DNA of 64,000 bases from Rhopalosiphum padi (GCF_020882245.1 NC_083597.1:76300152-76364151); one strand, 5' to 3'. Positions 37,701 through 49,547 are shown, counted from the stretch's first letter. Notes: a model not told the origin generated them from the letters alone. Made by a program: numbers and translations.

Positions 37701-39022
37701 CTTATGATATTGAACACCGGCCAGGATCGCGTATGCAACATGTTGATGCACTAAGTCGTTGTAAACAGGTAATGGTGTTAGAGGCTTGTACCTTTAATCA
37801 AACTCTTGCCATTAAACAGGGAACTGACCCGGATATTAAAACCATTTTTGAGTATCTTGAAAAATCAGAACACCCGTTATTTGAACTTCGTAATGGACTT
37901 GTATATCGTAAGAGTAATGATCGGTTATTATTCTATGTTCCGGCAGATATGTGTGAACAAGTTATTCGTTCTTGTCACGATGAAATGTGCCACGTAGGAG
38001 AAAACAAAACTATTGAATTGATCAAACAGATATACTGGTTCCCGAAATTAACAGAACGCGTTAAAAAATATATAAATAGTTGTTTAAAATGTATCATATT
38101 TTCCCCGAAAGAGGGTAAGGGTGAAGGGTTGTTGAACTTAATTGATAAGGGGAATAAGCCGTTTCAAACTATACATATTGATCATTTCGGCCCTATTAAT
38201 CAAACCAAAGGTCGATTTAAACATATTTTAGTAATTGTCGATGCGTTCAGTAAGTTCTTAACTTTATATCCTGTTCGCACAGTAGCAGCAAAAGAAACTT
38301 GTTCTAAACTGTCGCAATATTTTAAATGTTATAGCAAACCTTTTAAAATTATATCTGATCGTGGATCTTGTTTTCGCTCAGAGGTATTTCAGGAATTTTG
38401 TCAAACTAATGATATAAAACATATAAAAACTGCAGTAGGTTCACCGTCGTCAAACGGGCAGGTCGAGAGATATAACAGAGGACTGGCAATAATGTTGTCT
38501 AAGTTAATGTCTGAGCATAACAATAATTGGAATGATTATTTATATAAAATTCAATTTGCTGTTAATAACACGGTTAATCGGTCGATACAAAATACACCTA
38601 GCAAACTCTTATTCGGTATTAACCAAGTAGGTGAACAAAATGATTATGTTAGATTATATCTGCAAGCTGTTAATGAAACTGATGATGTTGATGATAGCTC
38701 CCGAGATTTTACAAAGTCTAGGGCTGATGCTCAGGGAAATATTCGAATAAGTCAGCTCCATAACAAGGCTTACCACGATTTAACAAAACAAATAGCTACT
38801 AAGTATGCAGTAGGTGATTATATAATGGTCAGAAATGTTGATACCACACCCGGTACTTGTAAAAAACTTTTACCTAAATTTAAAGGCCCTTATAAAGTAG
38901 AAAAAATACTCCCTCACGACAGATATGTCATATCTGATATCGAAGGGCACCAGGTAACCCGCATTCCTTTAAATACTGTTTTTGCAGCAAAGGACATTAA
39001 ACATTGGGTTAAAATCGATTAG
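34733..39022 (+). CDS. gag-pol: Gag-Pol polyprotein of Ty3/gypsy retrotransposon (1429 aa)
   Basis: One uninterrupted frame encodes the structural and replication proteins of the element. The N-terminal third is Gag, with an acidic Asn/Ser-rich start and a capsid-like helical region. Two CCHC zinc knuckles follow (C340, C343, H348, C353 and C358, C361, H366, C371) that bind RNA. Protease has DTG at 422-424. Reverse transcriptase has LDLKDGF (D683), MPFGLATGPS and YFDD (746-749). RNase H carries D895, E935, D962 and probably D1005. Integrase has an HHCC zinc site (H1082, H1087, C1117, C1120) and D1150, D1209, E1245 with 35 residues between the last two (D,D-35-E), then a GPY/F-type module (G1385). 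No catalytic residue is missing. Gag and Pol are fused without frameshift, so their ratio must be set by processing or other means. ATG at 34733 is the first start after a 137-nt leader. The frame is GC-richer than its surroundings. Confidence 0.97.
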   Translation: MNSANSDSNVDSTRFLRNGKVLPSNNANHDGEASGENVPNLQISNDDRSHNSGSDATVGNSDDDLRTVLSELMLQNKLLLERLSQEQNKHSRLSTNNSINSAMPVNTENRNGYFVMPDFNNSLTEFSGREAGQEARLWINSVESVARLHGWPESFKMEIVRTKLVGPSRNWYIGRTFTSWSSFVDQFENTFIGHTLDTVDRVRIMSNRVQVKNECVFEYFHHKSRLCREIGLSFREEKRQIVEGLYSRDLCNYLLARDHLSENELLSDLRTFDSVNVARNIRFRAGEYPTSNYGGNQSNNKAAQHPTTNHRPATGDSTKAQPPAKSSNTRKQKDLSQVTCFNCKTIGHFANVCPTRTCQKCRSLGHSERNCPDFRKSQQNDGIGENVSLLEKSPQCIVPPYMISITIKYPNGVSSDVIALVDTGSPVSLLKSTVVPYVSGVVPPRSDLVGINQSRLSVVDQFSADIFHTDLDIPININFHVVPNDTIKSDCLLGRNFLSHPRIILSVENGTFLINFKKKSDNISFEEILSINFKSEDNSNLDIDLNIEKTLPINIKMKVKQIYIDSYLTGSIVDSNDNNVHPEMVIQLKSDKQFYFRPRRLSFYEKECLQKLLDNMLNKKIIRPSKSEYSSPIVLVKKKNGDYRLCVDYRELNKFIVKDRFPLPLIDDNIDLLRGKKYFTCLDLKDGFHHVNIAKDSIKYTSFITPLGQFEFLKMPFGLATGPSCFSRFIQDIFSEFIRKKEIIVYFDDIMIATETIEEHLDLLDRILCVMRNRRLEIRLDKSEFLKYQVVYLGYSVSRLGIQPNPKNICVVQNYPVPKNHRELQSFIGLASYFRRFVPNFAIIAKPLYSLLKKGIIFEFGEEQLKSFESIKEKLGAQPLLAIYDPKASTELHCDASSHGYGAILLQKQADDNFHPIFYYSHRTTETESRYHSYELEMLAIINAIKRFHVYLLGIHFKIVTDCNSVTLTLQRKDINPRIARWAMFLQNYSYDIEHRPGSRMQHVDALSRCKQVMVLEACTFNQTLAIKQGTDPDIKTIFEYLEKSEHPLFELRNGLVYRKSNDRLLFYVPADMCEQVIRSCHDEMCHVGENKTIELIKQIYWFPKLTERVKKYINSCLKCIIFSPKEGKGEGLLNLIDKGNKPFQTIHIDHFGPINQTKGRFKHILVIVDAFSKFLTLYPVRTVAAKETCSKLSQYFKCYSKPFKIISDRGSCFRSEVFQEFCQTNDIKHIKTAVGSPSSNGQVERYNRGLAIMLSKLMSEHNNNWNDYLYKIQFAVNNTVNRSIQNTPSKLLFGINQVGEQNDYVRLYLQAVNETDDVDDSSRDFTKSRADAQGNIRISQLHNKAYHDLTKQIATKYAVGDYIMVRNVDTTPGTCKKLLPKFKGPYKVEKILPHDRYVISDIEGHQVTRIPLNTVFAAKDIKHWVKID

Positions 39023-39298
39023 CTATTTTTATTCATACTTTTGTAATATAATAAAAATATTATTTTATTTTAATATTCCTTTTTATTATATATTTTATAT
39101 AATTCATATTTATTATACTTGGTTATTAAGGTAACAATAACCTATATTAATTATATTTTTTTTTTTTAAATAATTATGTTGTTATATTAATTATGTTTGT
39201 ATAATTAAATATTTTATTTTATTTCCTAATTTATATAAAAAAAAAAAAAAAAAAATGTACAGATCGAGGACGATCTAGATGTCAGATATGGCCGAAGC
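39023..39298 (+). other. 3' untranslated region and polypurine-tract zone of the retrotransposon
   Basis: These 276 bp follow the Gag-Pol stop. There is no env frame. A run of about 19 A occupies 39237-39255. The bases next to the LTR read ATGGCCGAAGC, preceded by GATCGAGGACGATC. A classic long polypurine tract is missing. GAGGA near 39266 or the GGCCGAAG next to the LTR may serve to prime plus-strand DNA; which one is unknown. Confidence 0.55.
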
Positions 39299-39557
39299 TG
39301 TAGTAATAAGTGATAACGGCGACATCTTTTATTATTACTATTATTATTATATTATTATTATTATTATTATTATTCTTTTGTTATTAGTATTAACCGACGC
39401 TCCGTCGCGTACGCGTCGTCTCCGCGTCACAACGCCGTTCTCGGAACATTTATATTTTACGTTTTGTTATATATTATATATTATTTGTTATTTAATTATA
39501 TTAATAAAGTGTATGTATGCATCATAATTATACTGTAGTTGTATAGAACGCCCTACA
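39299..39557 (+). repeat. 3' LTR (259 bp)
   Basis: It has the same length as the 5' LTR and I found no difference between them on direct comparison, including the (ATT)n tract. AATAAA lies at 39503-39508. The short frame that crosses its start is an LTR artefact. Confidence 0.95.
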
Positions 39558-39561
39558 ATAC
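39558..39561. repeat. right 4-bp target duplication of LTR retrotransposon
   Basis: ATAC matches 34333-34336. Confidence 0.85.
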
Positions 39562-40322
39562 AAATGGTTATATTGATTTCTGGACATATAAATACTAGAG
39601 AACAGTCGTCGAGATATTATATTTATTTTAGAATTTAAAACGTACATTGGTTAATTTAAATTCAGAGATATTATATTCTAGATTTATAAAAATATCTTCA
39701 ATTTTAACAGCTAACAATTTAAAATTCAATACAACGTTTCTTTTTTTTATACCTATGTAGTTTATACTGGTACCAACAGATAAAATATAAACTAATTTTG
39801 TTTTTATAAAAATTTATAATTAAAGTTTTGATAAAATAAGGAATTTTAACAAAGAATAATAAAGATTTTACCTTGGCTACCAAAAAGTTTAACAGTCGTC
39901 GCTCAAAATTGTCGTTTTCCGTCGTATACAATCATTTGTCATAAAATTAAAATTAAAAACATAAATTACAGTAACCAATTCAAATGATGAGGTAAGCTCA
40001 TTCATTATACACTCATTGTACAACAGATCGTTTGCCTACTTGACGGCTTTTTATATGTTTGTTATTTTTGAATAACAACAATAATAATATATACGCGATA
40101 CGCCTACAACGTATTATTATATTATGTAACTGTTCGTTTTAACCGGACGTTATTATTGTGGGGTTAACAGTGTTGTTCACGCATCGCAATATATTATTCG
40201 GACGGTAAGACTACGGAATATCGTACGCGCGAAGTACGTTTTATACGATATTTAATATTATACTTAACGGTGGTGGTTAAACGACGCAGAACACGCCGTT
40301 TCATCGGGACCATTTGTGCTAC
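39562..40322. other. AT-rich non-coding stretch
   Basis: No gene was recognised. A slightly GC-richer patch begins near 40130. Confidence 0.5.
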
Positions 40323-41027
40323 ATACAGGGTGATTTTCGTTTTGTTTTGCAGACACTCGTTTCGTCCGTCAATACATAAAGATCTGTTCAAAACAGTTTA
40401 TTTAAAAATATTCTCTGTCATTGTAATAAATTGATTGGTTTTTTTACTTCTTCAATACGGGGCTTTTATTTAAAATTGATTAATTTCCCCCTCCCCAAAA
40501 AAAAAATATAAATATCCAAACCTAATCCAATACGATTTTATTCCTTAGAAATGAATTTTCTTTAAATTAAATTTTTACAGAGAAATACTGGTCTTTACTG
40601 AAAATAATTTGTTTGAAGGCACAAAATTACAAGTACACCATAGAAAAGCGATAATAAACAGGCAATTCAATAATAATGCTTTTAACTCTTCACAGAAAGT
40701 CTTTATTATTTTTATACTTTGTGTATAGGTTCAATGTTCAATAGGGCGGTGTTTAACATAAACAATAATTTGCTTATAGCATACAACTCAAAAACATTAT
40801 AGTTGTAAAAAAAAATCTAAAAAAGTATAAAAAAATTTTAATAAAAAACAAAATAGTATTTAAACGATTCAACGATCTCCCAAAAACGTATTAATAATGC
40901 CCAACTATTATGGAAAGTAGAAAAAAACTATCAAAAACTATGTCAAAAGAATACCATTTGTATTCATTTCGAAAATCCACCTTAAAAAAATATTATGTAA
41001 CGTAGAAAAACTCCTAACACCCTGTAT
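40323..41027. mobile_element. possible TACAGGGTG-type inverted-repeat element, about 705 bp
   Basis: ATACAGGGTG (40323-40332) and its exact reverse complement CACCCTGTAT (41018-41027) bound an AT-rich, non-coding segment. The ACAGGGTG start is close to that of the element at 29341-29943 and is common at insect mariner-type termini. Beyond the first 10 bp the two ends do not match well, and a target duplication is not evident. The pairing of these two ends is therefore uncertain; they could be two separate fragments. Confidence 0.4.
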
Positions 41028-41059
41028 CATTACAATAATATCATATTATATAGTATTTT

Positions 41060-41400
41060 CGAGGCGGCACTAGCCAAATCGTATTCATCGTGTAATTTAT
41101 CGTCTCGGAAAAACGCTTCAGAATAGTGTTTTCCAAATGTGTTCGTGTCCGCGCGGCTACGCGGGAGCTCACGCGCACTGCAGAGGATGCCATAACACAT
41201 ACAGGTATGTGTATATGTGTATTGTGGTATACACTTTTCTTACTGAAATATTGCGACGTATTATTGCCGACCGAGGCCATTTGGAAAGCATTCCGTCGGG
41301 CTCGTAAAAACGGTACAACGCCGATAAGATGGGTGGACACGCGTCCGGGTCATGTCGAAACGCGTGCACACGGACACGCTGCAGTATGTCTTCAGTTCAG
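41060..41400. promoter_or_regulatory. GC-enriched island
   Basis: About 340 bp of higher GC with many CpG, for example GTCCGCGCGGCTACGCGGGA near 41148. Open frames cross it on both strands (41126-41404 plus; 41041-41340 and 41169-41369 minus), which is expected where stop codons are rare. None has a recognisable domain. Possibly regulatory. Confidence 0.22.
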
Positions 41401-41404
41401 ATAG

Positions 41405-44400
41405 CTGGCGACGAGCATTTTATCATTTTTTTTTTTTTATGTTTTATGTCGCTTGTTTTTGATACCTCAGTAACGCGTGTGGGGAATTAGATTTTCTCGC
41501 TCGCGTGGCTGATTTTATATTATGTTTCGTCGTACTTCCAGTTTTTTTTTTCTTGTAATACTTCAAAAATGAATAACTTTAGTTATTTATCATTCTCCCT
41601 CAATATTTATGTTATTATCTTTATAACAGAATATTTAAAATATTTCGAATAATTTTAAGCTATTATACTTACAATAATCTGAATCAATTTAATCCTTATT
41701 TGGTATTAATTATTATATGTATTATTAATAGTAAAATTATATAAATAGTCATTTGCCATTTTGATACAATTAACACTATTTGATGTTTTGGCTTACTGTA
41801 TTATTACTTGGTAAGCACTTATAATAGTAATATAAAAAAATAAATTATAAAATATTCTAAGAAATTGACCTATCGTCTCGATTAAGTTTTTGTATTCAAA
41901 GTTTGAATTTAAATTTAAAATACCATTACACTTATTATTATAGTATTCTACCATTTCTACCCAATGCCTATATGAATCGGTATAGTCGTATCTAATCATA
42001 TAGCAGAACGAGTTCTTCAGTTTTTCAGGCTTTACTAATTTCTTAACATAAAAATATTAAATCAACATTCAAATGAAAAATTAATTTTAATAAGTGTTCG
42101 AATTGAGAAATTATAACAAACTACCTACTTATATAGTTTGTATTTAAAACCTTATAATTACAATTTTCGAAATTTTTGACCAAACAAAAATATTTCTGAT
42201 TATAGTTTAAAAAAAAAATAATAAATTAAAATGTATTCAAATGTCAACGGTTTATAAAAAGCTCAAAAAGAGTCGAAATATTTTGAAAGTTACAACATAT
42301 TATATAGCAAATGATTATATATTTATTATAGGTATATACAAAATGTTTGTTTAGAAAATAATATCAATGGTTATATGATTATTTTTGAAGTTCAACTAAA
42401 TAAGATGATAATCGATCAATTGTCAAAATTTGATTTTTGAGTAAATATTCCCTTTTTTTCGAATATATAAGAAATGTACTGAGAATTTTTACTTTAATCT
42501 ATTTTAGGTAAATGTATTTTCCCACCGAAAAAGTTAGATTAGGACGATTAGGTTAATTGTTTCGCTCAGAATTTTATAATTCACTTGAATTTATAACCAC
42601 TTTATCATTACATAACTCTTCGTCTAAAAAAATTTATTTTTGATTTTCTATAAGTTACGAATGCCGGTGGTTAATATTATTTTTAGGTGTTTAACGATTT
42701 AACGTTACTGACGCCATTTGTGAGACGCTTTGAACGACTGATCGATAGTCGATGGTGGCACCTTTTTTCTCTTTCGTTATTAACGCTTGCTGTGTATGCC
42801 TGACCAATTATGTATACAACAATAATATTCTATTTCAAATTATACATAATAATACATAGCAGTTAATCACCATTGTTCGCAGCTAACACTTTCGCACTTT
42901 GCGCTTTCGAAAACGTCTCCAACAAAGTCAAATCCATGTCTGCATAATAAAAAACAACCAAAGTACTATTGTTCTGTCCTGTGCTGTTAAACCCACTGTT
43001 TTCATTATATCCGTATCGTTAATATTGTCATTGGTTATCATTGTGTTCGTGTTATAATCGTTGTCATATATTATTATACTCGTTAATTTGGACTTCTTAG
43101 CCCATTTACAAACAATTACGCACCATAATTATTTAGTGTTGTTATATTAGAACGGTGTGTAAGTCACGTTGATAGCCTATTACTGTCGCTTATTCACCGA
43201 TTAAGCTTGCAAAATTACCAGACGATTAGCTCGCGAATCTGACGGCCAAAACGAATACAAAAACAAATTCAACAGGAATATTACTTGGGAGTTGGGACAA
43301 AGGCATAAGTATTATAACATTACCTATTATTTACTATATTTCGCAGCTCTGCAGTCAGCGGCTTCGCGTGATTTTTCAATAATATTATTCGTAATGTTAA
43401 TTTTCAAGGTAAATATATGAAAGAGTATATTTTTACGACTTTGTTATGTTATGAGATGAGTTTAAACTCAAGACATATTCATAATTTTAATTATCAACTG
43501 TAGACAATCCAATATACTCCGACGACTGACACCGCAATATTTAAATTCTAGAATTTCATGCTAATTCAATAAAATTTTACATCTAATATATCTAATACAG
43601 GTTAATGTTAAATCAATTAAATTTGATGACAAATCCGTAAAAATTTAAATTTAAAGATCCTTCAATATATGGCTTAATACAATTGATTTAAAAATATATT
43701 ATAGTATCATACATTATAATATGTATATATGAGTAAATTAATTAATTACATATAAATTATAAATAGCACAAGTAGTCCAACTATTTTAGAACAACAACCG
43801 CAACTTATCTAATTCATATTTTATTCGTTCAAAAGGGAATACCGTGCGTTCCAGTTTCATTGAATGATTTTTAAAATAACATATTTTGGAATAAGTCTCC
43901 GTGACATTAATCGATCTGGGCTGATCGTTTTTACGATGAATATTGATGTATGACTTTGTAGACTGAAGAAGTACGCAGAGAAAAAATGTGTTTGAATTCG
44001 ATTTAGGTGCGTATACTATACACACACTTATTTGACATCATCATAATACGAGTGTCGAGCAAACGTTTTAACATTTATGAAGCAATACGCGACGCACGAT
44101 TTGACTTGACGAAAAAGAAGACGTTTGTCTCCTTTATTTCGTGTCATCCACTAGTCGAATGCACGATTTATTCTGTCATGAAAAGATACGCGGGTTTCTT
44201 AGCATCATTATTAGATTGTATGTTTTTTTTTTTTATACAGAATGAATCACCGAGCATAATCATCCCCTATTTTCTCCTTCGTAAATGCATTTATTCGAAA
44301 TTTTATTTTTGATATTATTAAAGTATTATATTATAGTATATTTCAACATTCCGAAATTTAAGTTGTACATTTATACTACTTGGGAAATATGAAATACATT

Positions 44401-46640
44401 TCAATCACATTGAATGTGTTATTATTATGTTACAGTATAATTTTATACCTATGATATATATATTTTTTAAATTTATAAAAACGAATTTTTATACTTAATA
44501 TTTCTTTTTTTGATGGTACATACGTGATATATTAATTGCACATGAACGTATTACCATAAATGTAGTAAAAAAAAATTGTATTAAAAAAGTAAATCCTCCA
44601 CGATTGTAAAATCACAAGGTTGATACTAGGAATTTATTGCAGCCATAAATCTAGTTAGATTCCAGTACGGTAATGTTCGACGTATTTTTCTAGGAAATCC
44701 TACCCTCATTCTATCAGAGGTCAGGTTCCATCTAAAGTCTTGACTTTTGAAAACGATTACGGGATTGGTGGTGGCGGAGGACAAGTTTAGGCTGGGCATA
44801 CCATTAAATCACTGATTTGTATGTGTGTGTCGGGAATATTTCAACGATAAATTTTCCGAATCGAAGAAAAAACTGTAAAAAGTGTCAATGAATTAATATC
44901 GAATATATTTAAAGATAAAAATCAGTTAAAAATAGTTGTCTTTTCTGTCGATAAATTGTTAATTTTTTTAGTTTCAATATTATATTCTTCATAGTACTAT
45001 TATAATAATATGAACTAATTAAAAATTAGTTTAAATAACTTAAAATTAATAGAACAAAACGTAGCTTAAGTTAGATAATAATTAATAAGTACCTAGTACT
45101 ACGACCTAACCATACAATTCAAAAACACACAAATAAAAATTATTATTATTAACTATAATATTAACTTTCATTATTTTAAGCATTATACAATACCAAGAGA
45201 TGTAAAGTTGAAATAAACATTATAAATCAATATTAAAGATTATTGTACTGTACATTAATATTGTATATAATAAATAAACCAACTATATTTATTTTCAAAC
45301 GGCTCATTATTTAAATCGTATAATAACAATAATAATAATAATAATAATAATCAATAATAAATAATATATTAGTGGTTTAGTTCAGTTATAGTTGAAGCTT
45401 GGTATCTAAATGACAAAGATTAAATATAATTATTGTATTTAAATGATTAATTAATTAGAAATTAGAATGCATTTTTACTATGTTTATTAATTATTATCCA
45501 TTTAAAACTTTTTGACAATATATTTTCCATTTATATCAAATAACTCGAGACAAAAACATAAATAAAATAAAAATACAATAAAAATGTCAGTAAAATGACC
45601 GTATATAAAGTAAAAATAGTTATTGTTTATATGTAATTTGGTACAAATAACAAGGATTATGTGTGCATTAATATATAATACTTGTAGACTGTAGTAATTA
45701 TCAACAACATATAAAAATAAATTTACTTCAGAAAAATAAAAATTCTCATACTCGAATATTAATATTGTCGTTATAAAAATGTAAATAACACTGTAAACTT
45801 TTTTTCGATATAATTAATTTAAACTAGATAGCAACATTAAGTTTTTAGGTATATGATGAATATGAGATTTTTAAGAAATAAATTATCTAAAAATAAAATA
45901 ATAAAATATTCGAATGAAAAAAACACCATAATATGACCTACTTTACATTTATATTAGGAAATGTCGATAAAACATTATATTGATTGATATAAATCATATT
46001 TCTTAGTATTCTAAAAAAAGTATATTTACCTGAAATAAAAAATTTAATAATTTCTAATAACTTGAATTTTAAACTTGTAATGATATTTTAAATGTGTTAT
46101 CGTATTTAATACGGTTTATAAAACTAAACAGTTTATGAACAGATACGCCCAAGATTATTCTTAAATAAATTACACAGACTAGCTGTTGTTGCGATGAAAA
46201 AAAAATATTGAAAAATTAAACAGAACAATAATTTGCTATTTCTTGAATAACTTGTACACACACAACAGAATTACAAAAATGTCGGAATTCATTACACAAA
46301 ATATTGTGTTTTTTTTTTCATTTCTACGAGTTTAAACAAATTTAAACGTTATATAGTATAATATTATATATATTATGCATGTTTAATGTAATAATATTTA
46401 TATTCGCATGATACGTAACATAATTTCCTTTAATATATTCAGATTTGAACGTGCATCGTTGGCATGCTTTTTTCAATTGTTTTTATTTTACACATTTAAA
46501 ACGATTATATAATGAGTTATAAATAAATTTAGCTATTATTCACTGATAAAAATACATTTTTTCCCCCAAAATTATTAATGTAATATTAGCGCCATATCGA
46601 AAATGTCCAAATAGAAACAAAAATCCAAACACAAACAAGA
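41405..46640. other. AT-rich non-coding stretch
   Basis: No gene was recognised over 5.2 kb. It includes poly(T) at about 41430-41438, an (ATA)n tract at about 45321-45351, and a slightly GC-richer block near 42700-43350. The frames at 43786-44025 (minus) and 44007-44312 (plus) show no family resemblance. Confidence 0.55.
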
Positions 46641-46844
46641 ATACGGTTGCGAAAGTAATTTTCTAAATACGACTGATCAAAGTTTTCGGACGTATTTATC
46701 CTTCATATATATATATATATATCACTGAAGCCTCGTCCGGTGGCCCGTTGTTCAGAGTTTTTAATATAACTTGATAGTGATTTTAACACTTTGCCGTTCG
46801 AGTGTCCCTCGGCCTGTACAAATATTGCCAAGTCCATCTATTTA

Positions 46845-46869
46845 TCTCTCTCTCTTTCTCTCTCTCTTT
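46845..46869. repeat. (CT)n microsatellite
   Basis: CT units are interrupted by TTT. On the minus strand this is a GAGAG run, the kind of sequence bound by GAGA-type factors near insect promoters. The neighbouring 46640-47020 is GC-richer than average, but no gene was found. Confidence 0.8.
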
Positions 46870-49070
46870 GTGACAACGATGAAAAATACGTACCGATATT
46901 AAAGCTTTTCCTTCTACAATAGAGAAACACTCGAACCGACGTCGTGTGTGTGTGGGAAAATACGATTTTTCCCCTCCTATATAACTTTTCACTCAAACCC
47001 ACTGGACCGTTGTCATCGTTAAATAACAATTCGTCATTTTTAGCCTGCCATTGGTGTAGAATTTATTATGGTCAAATATTGATTATCAGAAAATTGATGG
47101 CTTTAAAACTGAAAAAAATAATAAAAAAAATAGAAGATATAAAATTAAATTTGAAATAATATGATAACAACGAACTTATAATTTCTCTAACTAAGTAAAA
47201 CAAACCAAATAGGTACACATAATATTGTATCTCATTCATTTTTAAAATATTTTTTTATTATTCTAAACACCAATATTATGAGTAAAAATTGTTCTGACTA
47301 CAAAATGAGAAAATAAATTGTATTACATTTTATTATATTTACTTAGCTATTTACTTTTTTTTTTTTTACAACATTTCGTGGAAGTATTATTAACCCAATT
47401 ATAATTTTCCACACCAATTGAACGATAAATTGTATAATATTGTATGTATTAATGTCATTATATAAATGTAATATATTTTATAACTTAGTTGACCAAAGTG
47501 TGTTTAATCCTAAAAAAAATATAAGACGATAAATTGATAGCATATTTTTGGAAATGATAAAAGTGATGAATGCATATGTAAATTTTGAAATTTGATCTTT
47601 TTAAATGCGTTTCCAAGATTTGGATTGGAAACAGCTCTTTTGGATAACGTGTCTGATTTGAAAAAAAATCTAAACTATTGTATCAAAGACACTTGTAAAA
47701 AATAAAACTAAAGTAGATAATTTTTCAAAGAATATTAATCGCAGGGGAAATGATATTTTTTGCATTTACATATAATATCATATTTGTATATACCTACAGA
47801 ATGAAATATTCAATACATTTATACTAATTCTGTAGTAGGTACTATTAATAATAGCTAGAAACACAGATCACTCGTTTTAATATAAATAATTATAATAATT
47901 TGAAAATGGTAGCTTCACAATAAAGAGAGTGACACTCATATCTACTCATAACCATTGTAAATATAATAGATTTTCAGATTATATATATGATTTATTTTAT
48001 ACTTTAAAATTAATTTATCCCTATAAGCAAAGCTTAAGTTTTTATTACATTTTAAAAATTAACACATTTACAATTCTTAAACAATAAAATTATATAAATT
48101 TTCATTACATAATAAATAAAAGAATTAAAGTTCGCTTACCGACCATTTTACAATAGAATTATTGTTTAATAGACAATAAATTAGATTTTTTATTTACATT
48201 ATAAAAAAAATTATTTTTTAAAAAATATTGGTACTCCATTAAAATAATTCGGACTTAAATAATTCAAAAAATGTTTTCCATTTTTTTTTTGTATTATTGA
48301 TTTTAACATTATAAGCTGTATTTGATGATTTATTTATTTAACTTTTTAACACATTTTAATGACGAAAAATATTTGAACCTATAATAATGCTGATGATATA
48401 CTTCTATACACTTATTAATAGGTTATCACCAAAGTTACAATTCTTTTCTTAAAAAAATATTTAATAATTATTCTTATTTTTAGTTATACTGTTTGGTTTT
48501 TTATTATTGTACTTTTTAGTATGAAATTCTACTATTTATACTTACATCACAGCCATATACTTTAGTATAAAGAACAATTTTAATAATTACTAATATCTAA
48601 ATAATTGTCTTATAATCGTTATTATTATTTTTTTTCTGTGATGAACAATTTGAAATTGATAATTTAGATTTGGTTTTTTTTACCTCTAATCGGTTCTTCA
48701 AGAAACGTCTTTTTACCTTCAATTCGTTATAGCACCAACAGACAACTGACGTTCGTTTTGCAATAGCTATAGCGTTTATAAGAACAAGTCAAACATATAG
48801 CGAAAATAGTGGGTCATACAAAGATGATTCAAACATTGTGTAAATACGCATTATACGCGTTGGTGTTACAGTGTAACAGCTTTACCGAAATCGTATTGCC
48901 GTTATGCTTACGGGCTTTGTACCTTTGTCATTGTACAACTAATTAAAAATGTAATTTTCATAGACACGTTTGTGTGTCGCGTTAATGGCCGTCGGTCGAT
49001 TTTCTTCAGAATGTTACCTGAACTGGAATTCTAGAAACTTTATCGTTAATTAGAAACTAACTTTTACATT

Positions 49071-49091
49071 ATATATATATATATATATATT
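49071..49091. repeat. (TA)n microsatellite
   Basis: Simple alternating TA tract. Confidence 0.85.
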
Positions 49092-49224
49092 ATTATACAT
49101 ACAACTGTATAGGACGAAAAGTGGATAAAACGCTTAACCTCCTTGTCCGTATATTATATGTATATACATCTTAAAAAACAACGTTTATAAAAAAAGCGGT
49201 TTAGCGACTCGGCAACAGAGAAAT

Positions 49225-49246
49225 AGAGAGAGAGAGAGAGAAAGAG
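49225..49246. repeat. (GA)n microsatellite
   Basis: About nine GA units followed by AAAGAGA. It is the plus-strand counterpart of the (CT)n tract at 46845, and a potential GAGA-factor site. Confidence 0.85.
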
Positions 49247-49531
49247 ACCGATGAGGGTTACCGGTTAAGTATTTTTTTCTTTTTAGAGCGCTCTGTTAAT
49301 TTTATACTCAGAGACTGTATAAGATAAGCCCCAGGATAATAAGACAGATAAACAAGCTCGAAAAAGTCTTTATACGCGTGGTGGCCGTATGACAATCTAA
49401 ATAATGAATGATTCCCGCTATACCACAGCAGAGCAGCAGCAACGGCACTTGCCGATCTGAGAGTGAAAAAATAAAAATAAACGACACGAAAAAAAGTGAA
49501 ACTAATGCTAGTTTTAAAACAAACTAATTTT

Positions 49532-49547
49532 TTCTCGGCCTTTTGGC
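49532..49547 (+). other. 16-nt match to the 5' region of U2 snRNA
   Basis: TTCTCGGCCTTTTGGC equals nucleotides about 6-21 of the highly conserved U2 small nuclear RNA, recalled from memory. The match stops on both sides: the first bases of U2 are absent and the branch-point recognition region does not follow. It is not a functional U2 gene. It may be a scrap of a U2 retropseudogene or chance. Confidence 0.35.

Larger units (their letters stand above)
34337..39557 (+). mobile_element. complete Ty3/gypsy LTR retrotransposon (mdg3-like), 5221 bp
   Basis: This is a full-length element that copies itself through an RNA intermediate and integrates with its own integrase. In order it has the target duplication ATAC, a 259-bp 5' LTR, a tRNA-Leu-type primer site, one 1429-codon Gag-Pol frame, an AT-rich 3' untranslated part, a 259-bp 3' LTR and ATAC again. 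The order RT, RNase H, integrase places it in Ty3/gypsy. The single fused gag-pol frame, short LTRs, total length near 5.2 kb, tRNA-Leu primer and lack of env all fit the mdg3/blastopia-like group; that assignment is from memory of the family's features. The LTRs read as identical base for base and the frame is uninterrupted, so insertion was very recent. Confidence 0.96.
47030..49530. other. AT-rich non-coding stretch with a GC-richer end
   Basis: AT-rich to about 48700, then moderately GC-richer sequence with (TA)n and (GA)n repeats. No gene was recognised. Confidence 0.5.

Noticed and set aside
39279..39527. 82-codon frame at the 3' LTR
   Set aside because: It is translated from the LTR's ATT microsatellite and CpG block; not a gene.
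41041..41404. Overlapping frames on both strands, 66-99 codons
   Set aside because: None shows a known motif; open frames on both strands reflect local GC content.
43786..44025. 79-codon minus-strand frame with a fairly mixed composition
   Set aside because: No domain, no splice signals of quality, and no support from neighbours.
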